DNA of 64,000 nt from Sphaerolaimus hirsutus (Eukaryota; Nematoda; Chromadorea; Monhysterida; Sphaerolaimidae): NCBI GenBank assembly GCA_964036195.1, contig OZ038451.1, positions 12,466,529-12,530,528 of the forward strand. Reading direction: 5' to 3'. Every line of letters begins with the position of its first letter. Within the stretch, counting starts at the first letter, position 1. A model generated the notes under the pieces. It saw only the letters and a program-made list of their open reading frames with translations. It was not told the DNA's origin and did no database searches. The position numbers and the translations under genes were made by a program. This document shows, piece by piece, positions 1 through 12,200 of this stretch.

Positions 1-5
1 GACTA

Positions 6-449
6 GCAGGATTCTCTCCGACCTTCGGTCGGGTTTTGTGGTTCTCTACAATTAATACCATTGGAGAAAATATGATACTTTAGTTAAGTTTGCCCACATG
101 CTAGGCATGTGTTTTGAAATGCGGTATGTAATCTACCAACAATAACAAGACCAATACCAAAGATGCAATGTTTTGGAATGGATTTTTGTAAACTTCTGTA
201 AAATGGTTGGGCATGAAACTCGGTAGTAAAATGTAGACAGTTTGCGATTTGGTATGATGGTGTGCAGTGTGCATTCTGTGTGGTATAGGTTTTGTGATAT
301 GATAGTGTGGTTTTTGCAAGGTGTCAAACTTTGTTGTAATCTTCAATTGGTTACATTTGTGCTTTGCTGTTCTTTTTGTGTTTGTAAATCCTTGTGGTAT
401 AAATTGTAGAGAACCACAAAACCCAACTGAAGGTTGGACAGAATCCTGC
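6..449. mobile_element. MITE-like element with 48-bp inverted ends
   Basis: Positions 6-53 (gcaggattctctcc...) are the near-perfect reverse complement of 402-449 (...agaatcctgc). No coding capacity is visible. Its right half (about 268-449) is repeated at 805 and 1342 as part of a larger tandem unit. Confidence 0.7.
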
Positions 450-1878
450 TATAGGTACCCACTACTCAGAGGCTTGCAAAAACTGACACCCCAATGGGGA
501 CCCCCCTCCAAATGGCACCCCCTGGGGAACCTCCCAAAAGTGGCACCCCCTGGGAACCGCCCAAAAATGGGACCTCCTAGGGCCCCACAAATATGGCACC
601 CCCTGAGGACCACCAGAAAATGGCACCCCTTAGGGACCCCCCAAAAATGGCACCCCCTTGGGACCCCATAAAAATAGCACCCCCTGGGGACCCCCCAAAC
701 ATGGCACCCCCTAGGAACCCCCACAAAAATGGCACCCCCTGGGGACCCACCCAAAGTTGGCTCCCCCTGGGGACTCTCCAAAAATGGCACCCCCCTGGGG
801 ACCCTGTGCATTCTGTGTGGTATAGGTTTTGTGATATGATAGTGTGGTTTTTGCAAGGTGTCAAACTTTGTTGTAATCTTCAATTGGTTACATTTGTGCT
901 TTGCTGTTCTTTTTGTGTTTGTAAATCCTTGTGGTATAAATTGTAGAGAACCACAAAACCCAACTGAAGGTTGGAGAGAATCCTGCTATAGGTACCCACT
1001 ACTCAGAGGCTTGCAAAAACTGACACCCCAGTGGGGACCCCCCTCCAAATGGCACCCCCTGGGGAACCTCCCAAAAGTGGCACCCCCTGGGAACCGCCCA
1101 AAAATGGGACCCCCTAGGGCCCCACAAATATGGCACCCCCTGAGGACCACCAGAAAATGGCACCCCTTAGGGACCCCCCAAAAATGGCACCCCCTTGGGA
1201 CCCCATAAAAATAGCACCCCCTGGGGACCCCCCAAACATGGCACCCCCTAGGAACCCCCACAAAAATGGCACCCCCTGGGGACCCACCCAAAGTTGGCTC
1301 CCCCTGGGGACTCTCCAAAAATGGCACCCCCCTGGGGACCCTGTGCATTCTGTGTGGTATAGGTTTTGTGATATGATAGTGTGGTTTTTGCAAGGTGTCA
1401 AACTTTGTTGTAATCTTCAATTGGTTACATTTGTGCTTTGCTGTTTTTTTTGTGTTTGTAAATCCTTGTGGTATAAATTGTAGAGAACCACAAAACCCAA
1501 CTGAAGGTTGGAGAGAATCCTGCTATAGGTACCCACTACTCAGAGGCTTGCAAAAACTGACACCCCAATGGGGACCCCCCTCCAAATGGCACCCCCTGGG
1601 GAACCTCCCAAAAGTGGCACCCCCTGGGAACCGCCCAAAAATGGGACCCCCTAGGGCCCCACAAATATGGCACCCCCTGAGGACCACCAAAAAATGGCAC
1701 CCCTTAGGGACCCCCCAAAAATGGCACCCCTTAGGGACCCCCCAAAAATAGCACCCCTGGGGACCCCCCAAACATGGCACCCCCTAGGAACCCCCACTAA
1801 AATGGCACCCCCTGGGGACCCACCCAAAGTTGGCTCCCCCTGGGGACTCTACAAAACCCAACTGAAGGTTGGAGAGAA
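268..1878. repeat. 537-bp higher-order tandem repeat, three copies
   Basis: The block starting tgtgcattctgtgtggtatagg at 268 recurs at 805 and 1342, an exact 537-bp step. Each unit joins the right half of the 6-449 MITE to a run of GGCACCCCCTGG minisatellite. The first two units differ by very few bases. A fourth, headless unit begins near 1853. Confidence 0.85.
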
Positions 1879-2447
1879 TCCTGCTTTAGGTACCCACTTC
1901 TCAGAGGCTTGCAAAAACTGACACCCCAATGGGGACCCCCCTCCAAATGGCACCCCCTGGGGAACCCCCCAAAAGTGGCACCCCCTGGGAACCGCCCAAA
2001 AATGGGACCCCCTAGGGCCCCACAAATATGGCACCCCCTGAGGACCACCAGAAAATGGCACCCCTTAGGGACCCCCCAAAAATGGCACCCCCTTGGGACC
2101 CCCCAAAAATAGCACCCCCTGGGGACCCCCCAAACATGGCACCCCCTAGGAACCCCCACAAAAATGGCACCCCCTGGGGACCCACCCAAAGTTGGCTCCC
2201 CCTGGGGACTCTCCAAAAATGGCACCCCCCTGGGGACCCCTCTCAAAATGGCACCCCATATGGACCCCCCCGCAAAAAAAAATATAGCACCCCCCTGAGG
2301 ACCACCAAAAAATGGCACCCCTGGGGACCACCCAAAAAATGGCATCCCATGTGGACCCCCTTTAAATGGCACCCCCATATGTACCTCCAGAAAATGGCAC
2401 CCCCTGGAGACCCCCCAAAAATGGCACCCCATGGGGACCCCCTCTAA
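478..2447. repeat. GC-rich minisatellite, unit ~27 bp
   Basis: Degenerate copies of tggcaccccctggggacc followed by cccaaaaa fill this stretch. The unit length keeps proline/glycine-rich frames open on both strands, which produces spurious ORFs of 60-210 codons. Confidence 0.9.
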
Positions 2448-5090
2448 ATCCTGTAAACACAGTCCCTAGTTTGGAAACTCCTGTAAACTCAGCCCCTAAT
2501 TTGGAAAATGGTATGAATATTTCAAAAAATCACTATCATCAATCCACAAATGCATCAATTCACAATTTTCAATTTTTTAGCCCCAGGGGTTAGACTTAAA
2601 AAGTTATGGTAATGTAGAGTAGAAATGGAGTGCACATCTCAAATCAGTGCAATAAAAAACCCACAAATGCATCATTTCACAAATTGAAAGTTTTTGTGCC
2701 CAGGGGTTCATTATCAGGGTTTTAGTAATGTGGTGTCAAAATGGAGTGCATATTTGAAATCGCTACAATCAGAAACCCACAAACACATCATTTTATGATT
2801 TGAAAATTTTTGGCCCTGGGGGTTCATTTTCAGGGTTATGGTAATGTAGTGTCAAAATGAAGTGCATATTTCAAATCAAGGCAATCAAAAAGCCACAAAT
2901 GCATCATTTCACAATTTCTAATTTATTAGCCCCATGGGTTCAATTTAAGGCTTACAGTAATGTAGAGTTGAAATTGAGTCATTTCAAATCAGTGCAATTA
3001 GAAACCTGCAAAATGCATCATTTCACAATAAGAAATTTTTGGGTCTAGGGGTTCAATTTCAGGGTTTTAGTAATGTAGTGTCAAAATGGAGTGCATATTT
3101 GAAATCGCTACAATCAGAAACCCACAAATGCATCATTTTATGATTTGAAAGTTTTTGGCTTAGGGGGTTTATTTTTATGGTTATGGTAATGTAGTGTGAA
3201 AATGAAGTGCATATTTCAAATGAGTGAAATCAGAAACCTGAAAATTTATGATTTCACAAATTGAAAGTTTTTGGCTCCAGAGGTTCATTTTCAGGGTTAT
3301 GGTTATGTAGTTTTCAGGGTTATGTAGTGTCAAAATGGATTGCATATTTCAAATCAGTGCAATTAGAAACCCACATCAAATCATTTCACAATTTCTAATT
3401 TTTTAAGCCCTGGGCATATTTGAAATTGCTACACTCAGAAACCCACAAATCCATCATTTTATGGTTTGAAAGTTTTTGGCCCAGGGGGTTCATTTTTAGG
3501 GTTATGGTAATGTAGTGTCAAAATGAAGTGCATATTTCAAATGAGTGCTTTCAGAAACCCGAAAATGCATCATTTCTCAAATTGAAAGTATTTGGCCCCA
3601 TGGGTTCATTTTTAGGGTTATGGTAATGTAGTGTCAAAATGGAGTGCATATATCAAATTGGTGCAATCAGAGACCCAAATTTGAAATCAGTGCAATCAGA
3701 AACCCAAAAATGAATGATTTCACAAATTGAAAGTTTTTGGCTCCAGAGCTTCATTTTCAGGGTTATGGTTATGTAGTTTTCAGGGTTATGTAGTGTCAAA
3801 ACAGAGTGCATATTTCAAATCAGTGCAATTAGAAACCCACATTGAATCATTTCACAATTTCTAATTTTTTAAGCCCTGGGCATATTTGAAATCGCTACAC
3901 TCAGAAACCCACAAATCCATCATTTTATGGTTTGAAAGTTTTTGGCCCAGGGGGTTCATTTTAGGGTTATGGTAATGTAGTGTCAAAATGAAGTGCATAT
4001 TTCAAATGAGTGCTATCAGAAACCCAAAAATGCATCATTTCTCAAATTGAAAGTATTTGGCCCCATGGGTTCATTTTTAGGGTTATGGTAATGTAGTGTC
4101 AAAATGGAGTGCATATATCAAATTGGTGCAATCAGAGACCCAAATTTGAAATCAGTGCAATCAGAAACCCAAAAATGAATGATTTCACAAATTGAAAGTT
4201 TTTGGCTCCAGAGGTTCATTTTCAGGGTTATGGTTATGTAGTTTTCAGGGTTATGTAGTGTCAAAACAGAGTGCATATTTCAAATCAGTGCAATTAGAAA
4301 CCCACATTGAATCATTTCACAATTTCTAATTTTTTAAGCCCTGGGCATATTTGAAATTGCTACACTCAGAAACCCACAAATCCATCATTTTATGGTTTGA
4401 AAGTTTTTGGCCCAGGGGGTTCATTTTAGGGTTATGGTTATGTAGTGTCAAAATGATGTGCATATTTCAAATGAGTGCAATCAGAAACCCGAAAATGCAT
4501 CATTTCTCAAATTGAAAGTATTTAACCCCATGGGTCCATTTTGAGGGTTATGGTAATGTAGTGTCAAAATGGAGTGCATGTATCAAATCAGTGCAATCAG
4601 AAACCCAAATTTGAAATCAGTGCAATCAGAAACCCAAAAATGCATCATTTCACAAATTGAAAGTTTTTGGCCCCAGTGGTTCATTTTCAGGGTTATGGTA
4701 ATGTAGTGTCAAAATGAAGTGCATTTTTCAAATGAGTGCAATCAGAAACCCAAAAATGCATCATTTCTCAAATTGAAAGTATTTGGCCCCATGGGTTCAT
4801 TAACGGGTTATGGTAATGTAGTGTCAATGGAGTGCATATATCAAATCAGTGCAATCAGAAACCTAAATTTGAAATCAGTTCAATCAGAAACGCAAAATTG
4901 CATCATTTCACAAATTGAAAGTTTTTGGCCCCAGTGGTTCATTTTCAGGGTTATGGTAATGTAGTGTCAAAATGGAGTGCATTATATATCAAATCAGTGT
5001 AATTAGAAACCCACAATGCATCATTTCACAATTTGAAAGTTTTGGCCCCGGGGGCCTCACTTAAGGATTATGGTAATGTTATTGTTAACT
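2448..5090. repeat. AT-rich satellite, period ~115 bp
   Basis: About twenty imperfect copies of a unit containing gtaatgtagtgtcaaaatg, aatcagaaacccacaaatgc and gaaagtttttggcccc. Some copies carry internal deletions or a duplicated ttttcagggttatg segment, typical of unequal exchange. No gene is visible. Confidence 0.9.
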
Positions 5091-5290
5091 CCCATAAACT
5101 CAGCCCCTAATTTGGCAAACACCCATCAACTCAACTCCCATAAACTCGGCCTCTAATTTGTGAACTTGTGTCAACAGCCCCTTATTTTTAAACTTCTGTC
5201 AACTCAACCCTAATTTATAAACACCCATCAACTCAACCCTGAATTGTAAACTCAGCCCCTAAAAACTCAAGTCAACCCCCTATACATGTG
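5086..5290. repeat. Degenerate short repeats flanking the satellite
   Basis: Copies of aactcagcccctaatttg with variants. The same motif appears on the other side of the satellite (2446-2510), suggesting the ~115-bp array expanded inside this sequence. Confidence 0.6.
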
Positions 5291-6116
5291 CAATTGCATT
5301 CTTGGGAAGCAACTTTGCCATCTACTAACCCTGTTTGTCAAGATTGTGGATCGTGTTTGTAAAGGGCATTTGTACTAATAAATAGTGACTGCATTGTGTG
5401 CAAAAACACACACGAATTGGGCACAATGATGCCTGTGATTGTGTGTCCTATCTTTTACATTAGGCATACCTAGCACGTAATTCTTTCACAATTGTATATG
5501 TTTTGATAGTGCGCTACCGTGGAATTGTGCGCAGTTTTTTTCCGGTAGATTTTATATCTATTGACGTTAAGTACAAGCTCGAGCAATTGCCGATTTTTTC
5601 GAGACAATTCTCGTATGGATGGCGCAGGGTCGTACTAAACCGTATATTCTCGAATAACTCGTCCCCCCTCAAAACCTCAAATGTTTCCCCCTCGAATAAC
5701 ATTCCCTCTTGTATAACTCTCCCTCTGGGTGAAAAATATGCTACAAAATTCATGAAGATGATCGATGAACATACAAAAGAATGTTAAAGTATGGTAGCGA
5801 CAGTAGATACATAACTGTTCAATACCTGGATTACATGAGTTGACAGAATGCATTCATGCAATGAATCGAGTCCCACACTTCTGAGAAAAAATAACTCTCC
5901 TGAATAACTCCCCTCAAAAACGCTGACGAAAAAACTTCCCTGGGGACTTATTTGAGGATATATGGTATTTTCCTAGTGTAGTAACATAATTCATTCAGTT
6001 TGTTTGTGTTTCAGGATAGTTGGGACTTCTCTTGTTTTGGGCAGTAGCTGCCCAGGTCAAGTTTCTGTGGAAAAATAACTCTATCACTTGAATAACTTCT
6101 CCCCCTTGAATACCCA
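5291..6116. other. No gene seen; fragments of the palindromic CGAAATACCCC family
   Basis: Pieces of the hairpin family occur at about 5650-5735, 5893-5975 and 6073-6116. The last is cut by the retroelement LTR at 6117, and matching sequence resumes after the other LTR at 26976. Otherwise nothing is recognised. Confidence 0.5.
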
Positions 6117-6703
6117 TTTTCTATGTGAAGTCAGACCTATACCTTTACAGGCTCCAACATCCACTTTGACTACGACGAGCTTCAGGAGGAGGACAAAGAT
6201 ACCAGGCAGCTTCACCGATACCATGTGATGTTGTACATGTAGGTTTATTTGATGTGATTTGATTGAGAGCTCTCTAGATGAAGTTGTAGGTTCAATGTCG
6301 TGTTCTGAGTTTCTTGTAAGCCGACGCAGCCGGTCGTTGCCCTTGGACACAACTTTATTGATCGTAAAACACTTAAATATATCAAACACTCACGATACTT
6401 GAAACACACGGCACTGAACTTCCACAGCACCTGCCAAGTATACGGGTTCCTCAAATCCAGTCACGAAGACTTTCAGCTACTATTTTCAGCTGCAGCTTAG
6501 CTTTGCTAGCTTGGTATATCTTCACTATTCCGGTTCCGAACCCCGAATACCTGACAGACGCTCTCTTTTATACGCGCCCATCCGCCCACACAAACTTCTC
6601 GCAATAACAATATTGTCGCATCTGATAATTACCATAATCTTAATCACCACCCTGGACTCATGCCAACATAAATCACCACTGCCTAATAACCATGGCAACA
6701 ACA
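6117..6703 (-). repeat. 3' LTR of the retroelement
   Basis: 587 bp shared with 26389-26975 at a constant offset of 20,272. On the minus strand it begins TGTTGTTGCC. The shared block ends AGAAAA rather than CA. A TATAAAA box lies at 6566-6572 and an AATAAA polyadenylation signal at 6354-6359, both on the minus strand and in the right order for U3 then R. The small ORFs inside it are not credible genes. Confidence 0.9.
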
Positions 6704-6715
6704 GCAATACAATAG

Positions 6716-6729
6716 ATCACCCCCTAATA
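6716..6729 (-). promoter_or_regulatory. Candidate polypurine tract
   Basis: Minus-strand TATTAGGGGGTGATC lies about 12 bp before the 3' LTR, where plus-strand DNA synthesis would be primed. Almost the same sequence recurs near 7188-7200. Confidence 0.4.
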
Positions 6730-7302
6730 GAACTTCTGGTTCCACACAGAAGGGAAATTTACATCAAACAGGAAACAAGTGCCAAGGGATTATCCTACAT
6801 CTAACCTAAACACAAAACACCTACAAACACATCTAAGTTTCCTAAATAAGCCACAATGAGTAAGCATACCACTGCTTTAAGACGATTGGAATGATTATTT
6901 TGCAACAATGAGCAAAATGTCAGATAATGAGCAAAGACCAAACAAAATGAGATTTCAATATTTTTTTGGAGATTTTGAATTTTCCAAACAAAACACAAAG
7001 ACACACTTAAGACAACAAAATTTGGCCCTTATCAATATAACTTGCCCCTTACTCTAACACCACTACACAAAATAAACTAAACAAATGCACTAAAACCTTC
7101 AAATAGTGAAGTAAAACAAACACTCTTAAAATTACAAACTCAAATTATTTATGTATTATGAATAAAAGAATAAGATGATGAAATGGGATCACCCCCTAAT
7201 ACAACTGATGCCGCTCTGCAGGCACAACCATGAAACAAAAAAAATTTCCTCAAAAGTAATCACTGTGCACCTTTCCCACGCAATACACTCCAACCTATCC
7301 AA
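6730..7302 (-). other. 3' untranslated part of the retroelement
   Basis: AT-rich, no credible ORF. It lies between the stop of the last 3' exon (7303) and the 3' LTR and holds the second GGGGGTGATC motif near 7190. Confidence 0.5.
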
Positions 7303-7600
7303 CTACTCTCCTCCGGTCTCCGTCCAAAAGCTGCTATTGGTTTTCCTTCTGAATTTAATTGCTGGATGTCTGGTGGAAATTGCTGAAGGCGGTGGCACTG
7401 ACTCCGTCATTGGCACTGGGATGTAAGTCTGTCTAGCAGCTGTCAACAATCTGTTGCCCGTAGCCAATAAGTGCGGCGTCTGCACACCCTGTGCATAAGC
7501 TCTGGCAATTGGCCTCACTGGGATCATAGACACACTGGAGCGCAAAACAGCAGGCTGGTGATCTTCTGGTTTCAGTGCTGTAGTCAATGAAGCCTCCTCA
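7303..7600 (-). CDS. Putative terminal exon of a spliced 3' ORF of the retroelement
   Basis: An open frame of about 98 codons ends with TAG at 7303 and starts right after a good acceptor (minus TGTGTCGCAG, exon from 7600). The peptide is Pro/Ser/Thr-rich with basic patches near its end and no domain I recognise. Position, 3' of integrase and the CCHC exons and 5' of the LTR, is where accessory genes of complex retroelements lie. That it is spliced to the upstream exons is inferred. It could also be chance, since no conserved family supports it. Confidence 0.4.
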
Positions 7601-8334
7601 CTGCGACACAAAGTCAACAATAAACGTCAGCAAACAGCTTTCCTGGATATAAATTGTAGTTGTTGTGTTGGTGTTGTAGATGGACACTGGTTAAGAGTGA
7701 TTGTCTACTGTGGTAGGGTGCCTTACACTATGTGGGTATGAATGATGGAATGCGGTAGACGATACATAAGTGTAAGTTTAACTAAAGTGAAAACTTATAA
7801 ATTTTTTTTAAATATAAAATATAAATACAAATGACAAAACAGAATGAATTTTAACATATCTAAAAGCCACACTTTCCAATATACTTTCGTATTAATGTGT
7901 ACCCCACATTATTATTGATTTAGTGAATTTAAGAGATAAAATAATTATTGAATTATTTTATTTGAATATGAAAAGGTAAATAAAATTGAAGGTTTTTGAA
8001 AAAAAAATTTTTTTATTTATGTTATGTTTTATTATATAAAATGGAATATTATTAAATGAAGAGAAAAGGAAAAAAAAACACATAGTGCCTGTGACCGTCG
8101 CCGAACTGAGAAAAATTTTAATGAAAGGGAATGTTAAAATTTTCTCAGCTCCAGCTCCTTGAAAAAAAAAACACAAGATTTACATCTAAACACCACCACA
8201 ACCACTACTAAACAAAACCACACTGAACACACATAAAGTCAGTGGTATGCAGCTCGTCTGCAGGGATGATTTTGCCCGTTGTCACCAAGGCGCTCACTTC
8301 ATGAGACTTCCAGCCACCCTGGTCCAATGTGAGC
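7601..8334 (-). other. AT-rich spacer in the retroelement 3' region
   Basis: Very AT-rich with a short inverted repeat around 8106-8153 (CTGAGAAAATTTT and its complement). The minus strand also keeps a 59-codon frame open from about 8388 to 8208, in a different frame from the knuckle ORF above it, which may be an alternative exon. Nothing else is seen. Confidence 0.4.
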
Positions 8335-8685
8335 TTATACATTGCCTCGATGTTTTCGGCCGCGCGCTTGCACATGGCCTCTAGAATTCTGTGGAAAAGA
8401 CTGATTAGATGGGCCTAATTGTGAAATTACTGCACTCATTACCTCAGTCTTAATCTCTTGGGCCAATTGTTGGATATTATTTTTACTGCGTGAATAACGA
8501 GCTTCTCGATCTTCAGTGGCACCAAAAATGCAATTTCCAGCCTTATGGGTGTTTACCTTACATTTAGGACAATACCTATTATTCCTACATTCATGCTGTT
8601 TATGACCCCTCTGCCCACACCTATGGCACGAAAAGGCCCTCACATACTTGCGGTCATTGTCCATTGGTCTGGGCGGCTTGATTGG
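8335..8685 (-). CDS. CCHC zinc-knuckle ORF downstream of integrase
   Basis: Two Cys/His clusters are visible: CHRCGQRGHKQHEC (a classic CX2CX4HX4C knuckle) and CPKCKVNTHKAGNC (CX2CX5HX4C). They imply nucleic-acid binding. The ORF opens at a strong acceptor (minus TTATAATTTTCAG, exon from 8685) in the phase left by the upstream exon 8753-9244, so I read it as the second exon of a spliced accessory gene. A 54-nt GT-AG segment inside it (8389-8442) is stop-free and in frame, like the introns in the main ORF. Stop at 8335. A nucleocapsid-like protein encoded 3' of integrase, in addition to the one in Gag, is unusual. Function is otherwise unknown. Confidence 0.6.
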   Translation of the reverse strand, partial: PIKPPRPMDNDRKYVRAFSCHRCGQRGHKQHECRNNRYCPKCKVNTHKAGNCIFGATEDREARYSRSKNNIQQLAQEIKTEVMSAVISQLGPSNQSFPQNSRGHVQARGRKHRGNV

Positions 8686-8752
8686 CTGAAAATTATAACA
8701 CATTCAATAATACACAATATAAAATGTCATGTACCAAAATAAAACACACCAC

Positions 8753-9244
8753 TGCCGAGCTCCCCAGTGGCTGTGGACGGATGGGAGGGATCTCCCTATC
8801 CACCTCATCACAGGCTAGCCCATCTGCCGGCCAGGGGTGCATCAGCACCTCTTGCCTGCCAGAGCTGGTCCCCGGCGCCGGCGCGCCCACATTCATCACC
8901 TGACCAAACTGTGTTTGCCTGGGGTCCAAACTGATTCTTGGCAACTTGTACAACAGATTTGACTCCCCCAATGCATCCTTGCTGTCCACTGGCCAACTGG
9001 TGCTGCGGGAGTGCCAACTTGACAGAAACGGTCGCACACCCACTGCCCAGTGCCGCACTCCGCCACGCACGCGGATCCACAGCCTTTTCAAATACGGCAC
9101 CTCGTACTGCTGCACACAGTGATGCATTTCTATCATCTCGTTGGATAGGGCGGGCCACCGGTGACATTCCACCATGCCCACCAGAGCTCCATCCTGTGTA
9201 ACCTGAATTGGCACCGCCTGAGTGACTGCCAGCGCCGCGAATGG
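8753..9244 (-). CDS. Accessory exon overlapping the end of the polyprotein
   Basis: 492 nt, 164 codons in phase, bounded by a TTTTTGCAG acceptor and a GTGGTG donor, in a different frame from the end of the 5,002-codon ORF. The peptide has ordinary mixed composition, with aromatic residues and motifs such as WIRVRGGVRHWAVGV, unlike the Gly/Ala-rich tail that the main frame gives here. I therefore think this frame is the functional one after about 9245. It joins in phase to the CCHC exon at 8685. No homologous family comes to mind. Confidence 0.5.
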
Positions 9245-12200
9245 CTGCAAAAATTTTTGGATTTTTGTCAAAATGTAAAATGCAATTTAAAACCTCCATC
9301 CTTTTATTTTTCTTTGCCTCAGCGTCACCTACAACCTTACAAATCCTCCTAAAGGGAATTAACTGAGCAGGGCGATCTGGTTCCCCTATCGCACCTACAT
9401 ATGCTGCGCTATTCAATACACGGCGCACTACCAACGGTCCCAAAAGTTTAGGCAGAAATTTTGCAGTCTGCCCTACTTTTGGCACAAAAACCTGTCTTAC
9501 ATAAACTGCATCACCTACTTGCAATTTATTTTTCTCCAACTCAACTTGCTTGGCAGTAGTTTGTTCGTATTCTAACTTATTTTTAATTGCTGTCTTCCAC
9601 GCCTGATAAATCGACTCTCTGACGAACCCAATGGCAGAGTCATTGGTGCGTAGAGCGAGACTAGGTCGACTCAAAGCATCAGGTAAGAAAAACAAATTTG
9701 GTCTGTGGCCAAACACCACCTCAAAAGCACTCATACCAATACTTGCAGAGTGACTGGTCCTGAGGGCCAGCATCAGCATTGGCAGAGTCTCATCCCAATT
9801 TTCATGACTTCTAGCGTATTGCGTGATCATAATACCTAATGATGTTTTGAAACGATGCCAATTTTCTACCTTATTCGCCTGTGGGTTGGCCAGCAACACA
9901 TTTCTGTGGCCAACACGCAAAAATTTGAAACACTCCCTGAGTGCCATCAAGTTTGCTCCATGGTCACTAATACACACTCTGGGAAAACCTGTGAATGCAA
10001 AAACATGCGTCATGAGCGCTTGTGCAATTGTTATAGTACGCATATCTGACAACGGCGCTGCAAATGGATAACTTGAAAATGGACATATTGCTGTGACCAC
10101 CGCCTTGTATTGACATGTGGCGCTGTAATGCATCACATTGGAAATGTCAAAATACAGCACGTCAAATGGCCTGTCAGCTTGTGGCAACTGGCCTGTTGGT
10201 GACACCACCTGTCCAGTCTGCCCCTTGTGAGCAAAGCACTTTGCACACTTCCGAATATAATCTACCACGTCATTATACGCATTGTGCCAATAAAAGCAGT
10301 GCAACAACCTCTGATAAGTTCTCGCCGCACCTTGATGTGAGCCCCAGCCAGATGCATGGTGCAGCGCCATCACCGAACGTCTCATATCGGAGGGCACATA
10401 CAGCAATAAAGCTGGTTCCAAACCCGGTTTGCGTTTATCGAAATAATACAAAAGGTCATCTTCCATGACATATTGCTGTGCGGCCAAGACTACGCGTCTG
10501 GCCAGGGTTGAACTTACTGGCAAGTTTCCATCAACTAGGAAATCTTTCATGGCGGCACAAAATTCATCTGCCGCCTGTCCGTCACGAAACTTCTGCACCA
10601 CTCCGTCTTCCTCTAAAAAATCAGAAAAATTTTCCTTGTCATAATCTGACGCACTTGGTAATTGACTTCTGGCAATCTGATCTGGCGTCTGGTCGGCATT
10701 CGGGTCATCAGGAATGATCAACGAATGACTGACGCCTTGATCATTTGTCACCACTATATTTGGTTGTGATGTATTCACTGTCGGTGCCGGTGCTCCTTGC
10801 TGCACACCAGCATTGCCCGACGCGCTTTGTGTCGACACAGGCACCGCAGTTGCTTGACTAGCATCCTTGGTGACGCCCTTCGCTCTGCTCCTGGTTTGCA
10901 TCACCTGTAAAAGGTGTTTCTGCACATGATCCTTCACGGTCTGCTGCAATTCACATGAATCTCCGCAATCCTCTCCACAAATCTCCATACGGTCATCATT
11001 CAATATTTCCTCCGATGGATCTTGTACCATTTCTGGCTGTTTTGAAATATCTTTGGCACAAAACTCTCTGGACAACACGTCTGCGGGATTAGTTTTTCCC
11101 GGGGTATATTTTATGTTAACCCCAGGAAATGAACTAATTGCTAATGACCACCTAGCAATTCTGGGATTCTGTGCATGTTTGTCTCTTAGCAGATAACACG
11201 CTGCCGCACAATCAGTGTGCACTTCCACTTTGTAACAATAAATAATGCTGCGCCAATGAATTAAGGAAGACACAATGGCGAGCATTTCGAAGTCATAACT
11301 AGCCATACGCTGCTCCTGCTTGGACAGCACCCTGGAATAATACCCTATGACGTTGTGTCTGTTTCCATCGGCTTTCTGTGACAAAATTCCAGAAATGCCC
11401 TTCTTCGAGCCGTCTGTACGCAGCTCAAATCCCTTATTATAGTCAGGGGCAGCCAAAATTGGCGCCTTTATGAGCTGGTCTTTGAGCCACTGCCACTCTT
11501 CTTGTGCGTCATCATTCCACACGAAGGGTTGATTATCTTTCCCTGTCAACAACTTGTTTAAGTGCCTCGTGTGGATGGCAAAATCCTTGATCCAACTCCG
11601 GTGCCAGTTTGCCATCCCTAGAAAACTGCGCACACCAGTCTTGTCTTTTGGTGGGGGTAATTTACAAATTGCCTCCACCTTTTCTTTGTCCATCTCCCTA
11701 CCTTCTCGACTGATGTATTGCCCTAGCATTTTCACGCGTTTGGCTGCAAAAACAGTTTTCTTCAGCGAAATGCGGAATTTATAATGGGCAAAGCGCTTCA
11801 GTGCGTCTTCCACGTCATGCACATGGTCCTCTACCTTGTCAGACACCGTGCACACGTCATCTACGTACGTCAGAGTTTTTCGACTGTTCCAAAAGATCAC
11901 GGTCATAGCGAGAGAAAATATTGATGTACTCAAGCTGCTCCCCTGTGGTAAAGAATTAAATTTTAAAACACCACGCGCAGTCGAAATTGCGAACAAATCC
12001 CTACTATTCTCTGACAATTTGATCATATCGTAGGCTGACAATCCGTCAAAAGTGGACCAAACCACTCCTAACAGAAGTTTTTCTAACAATTGCTTAAGGG
12101 GTGTTACGTACCCTTGCTCTAAACGGGTCAGCGAGTTAATTTTTCTGAGGTCAAACACTGTGCGCCAATTTTTTATTGTCGGCACCTTTTCCGGCTCTGC

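Noticed and set aside
449..2432. Open frames of 60-211 codons rich in Pro/Gly on both strands
   Set aside because: They are by-products of the ~27-bp and 537-bp tandem repeats, present on both strands at once.
2448..5090. CRISPR-like regularly spaced repeats
   Set aside because: The array is a eukaryotic satellite: the whole ~115-bp unit is repeated and there are no unique spacers or associated genes.
6084..6454. Two ORFs of 69-101 codons in the LTR, identical in both LTR copies
   Set aside because: They overlap the promoter, polyadenylation signal and LTR end, and have no known domain. Identity reflects LTR identity only.
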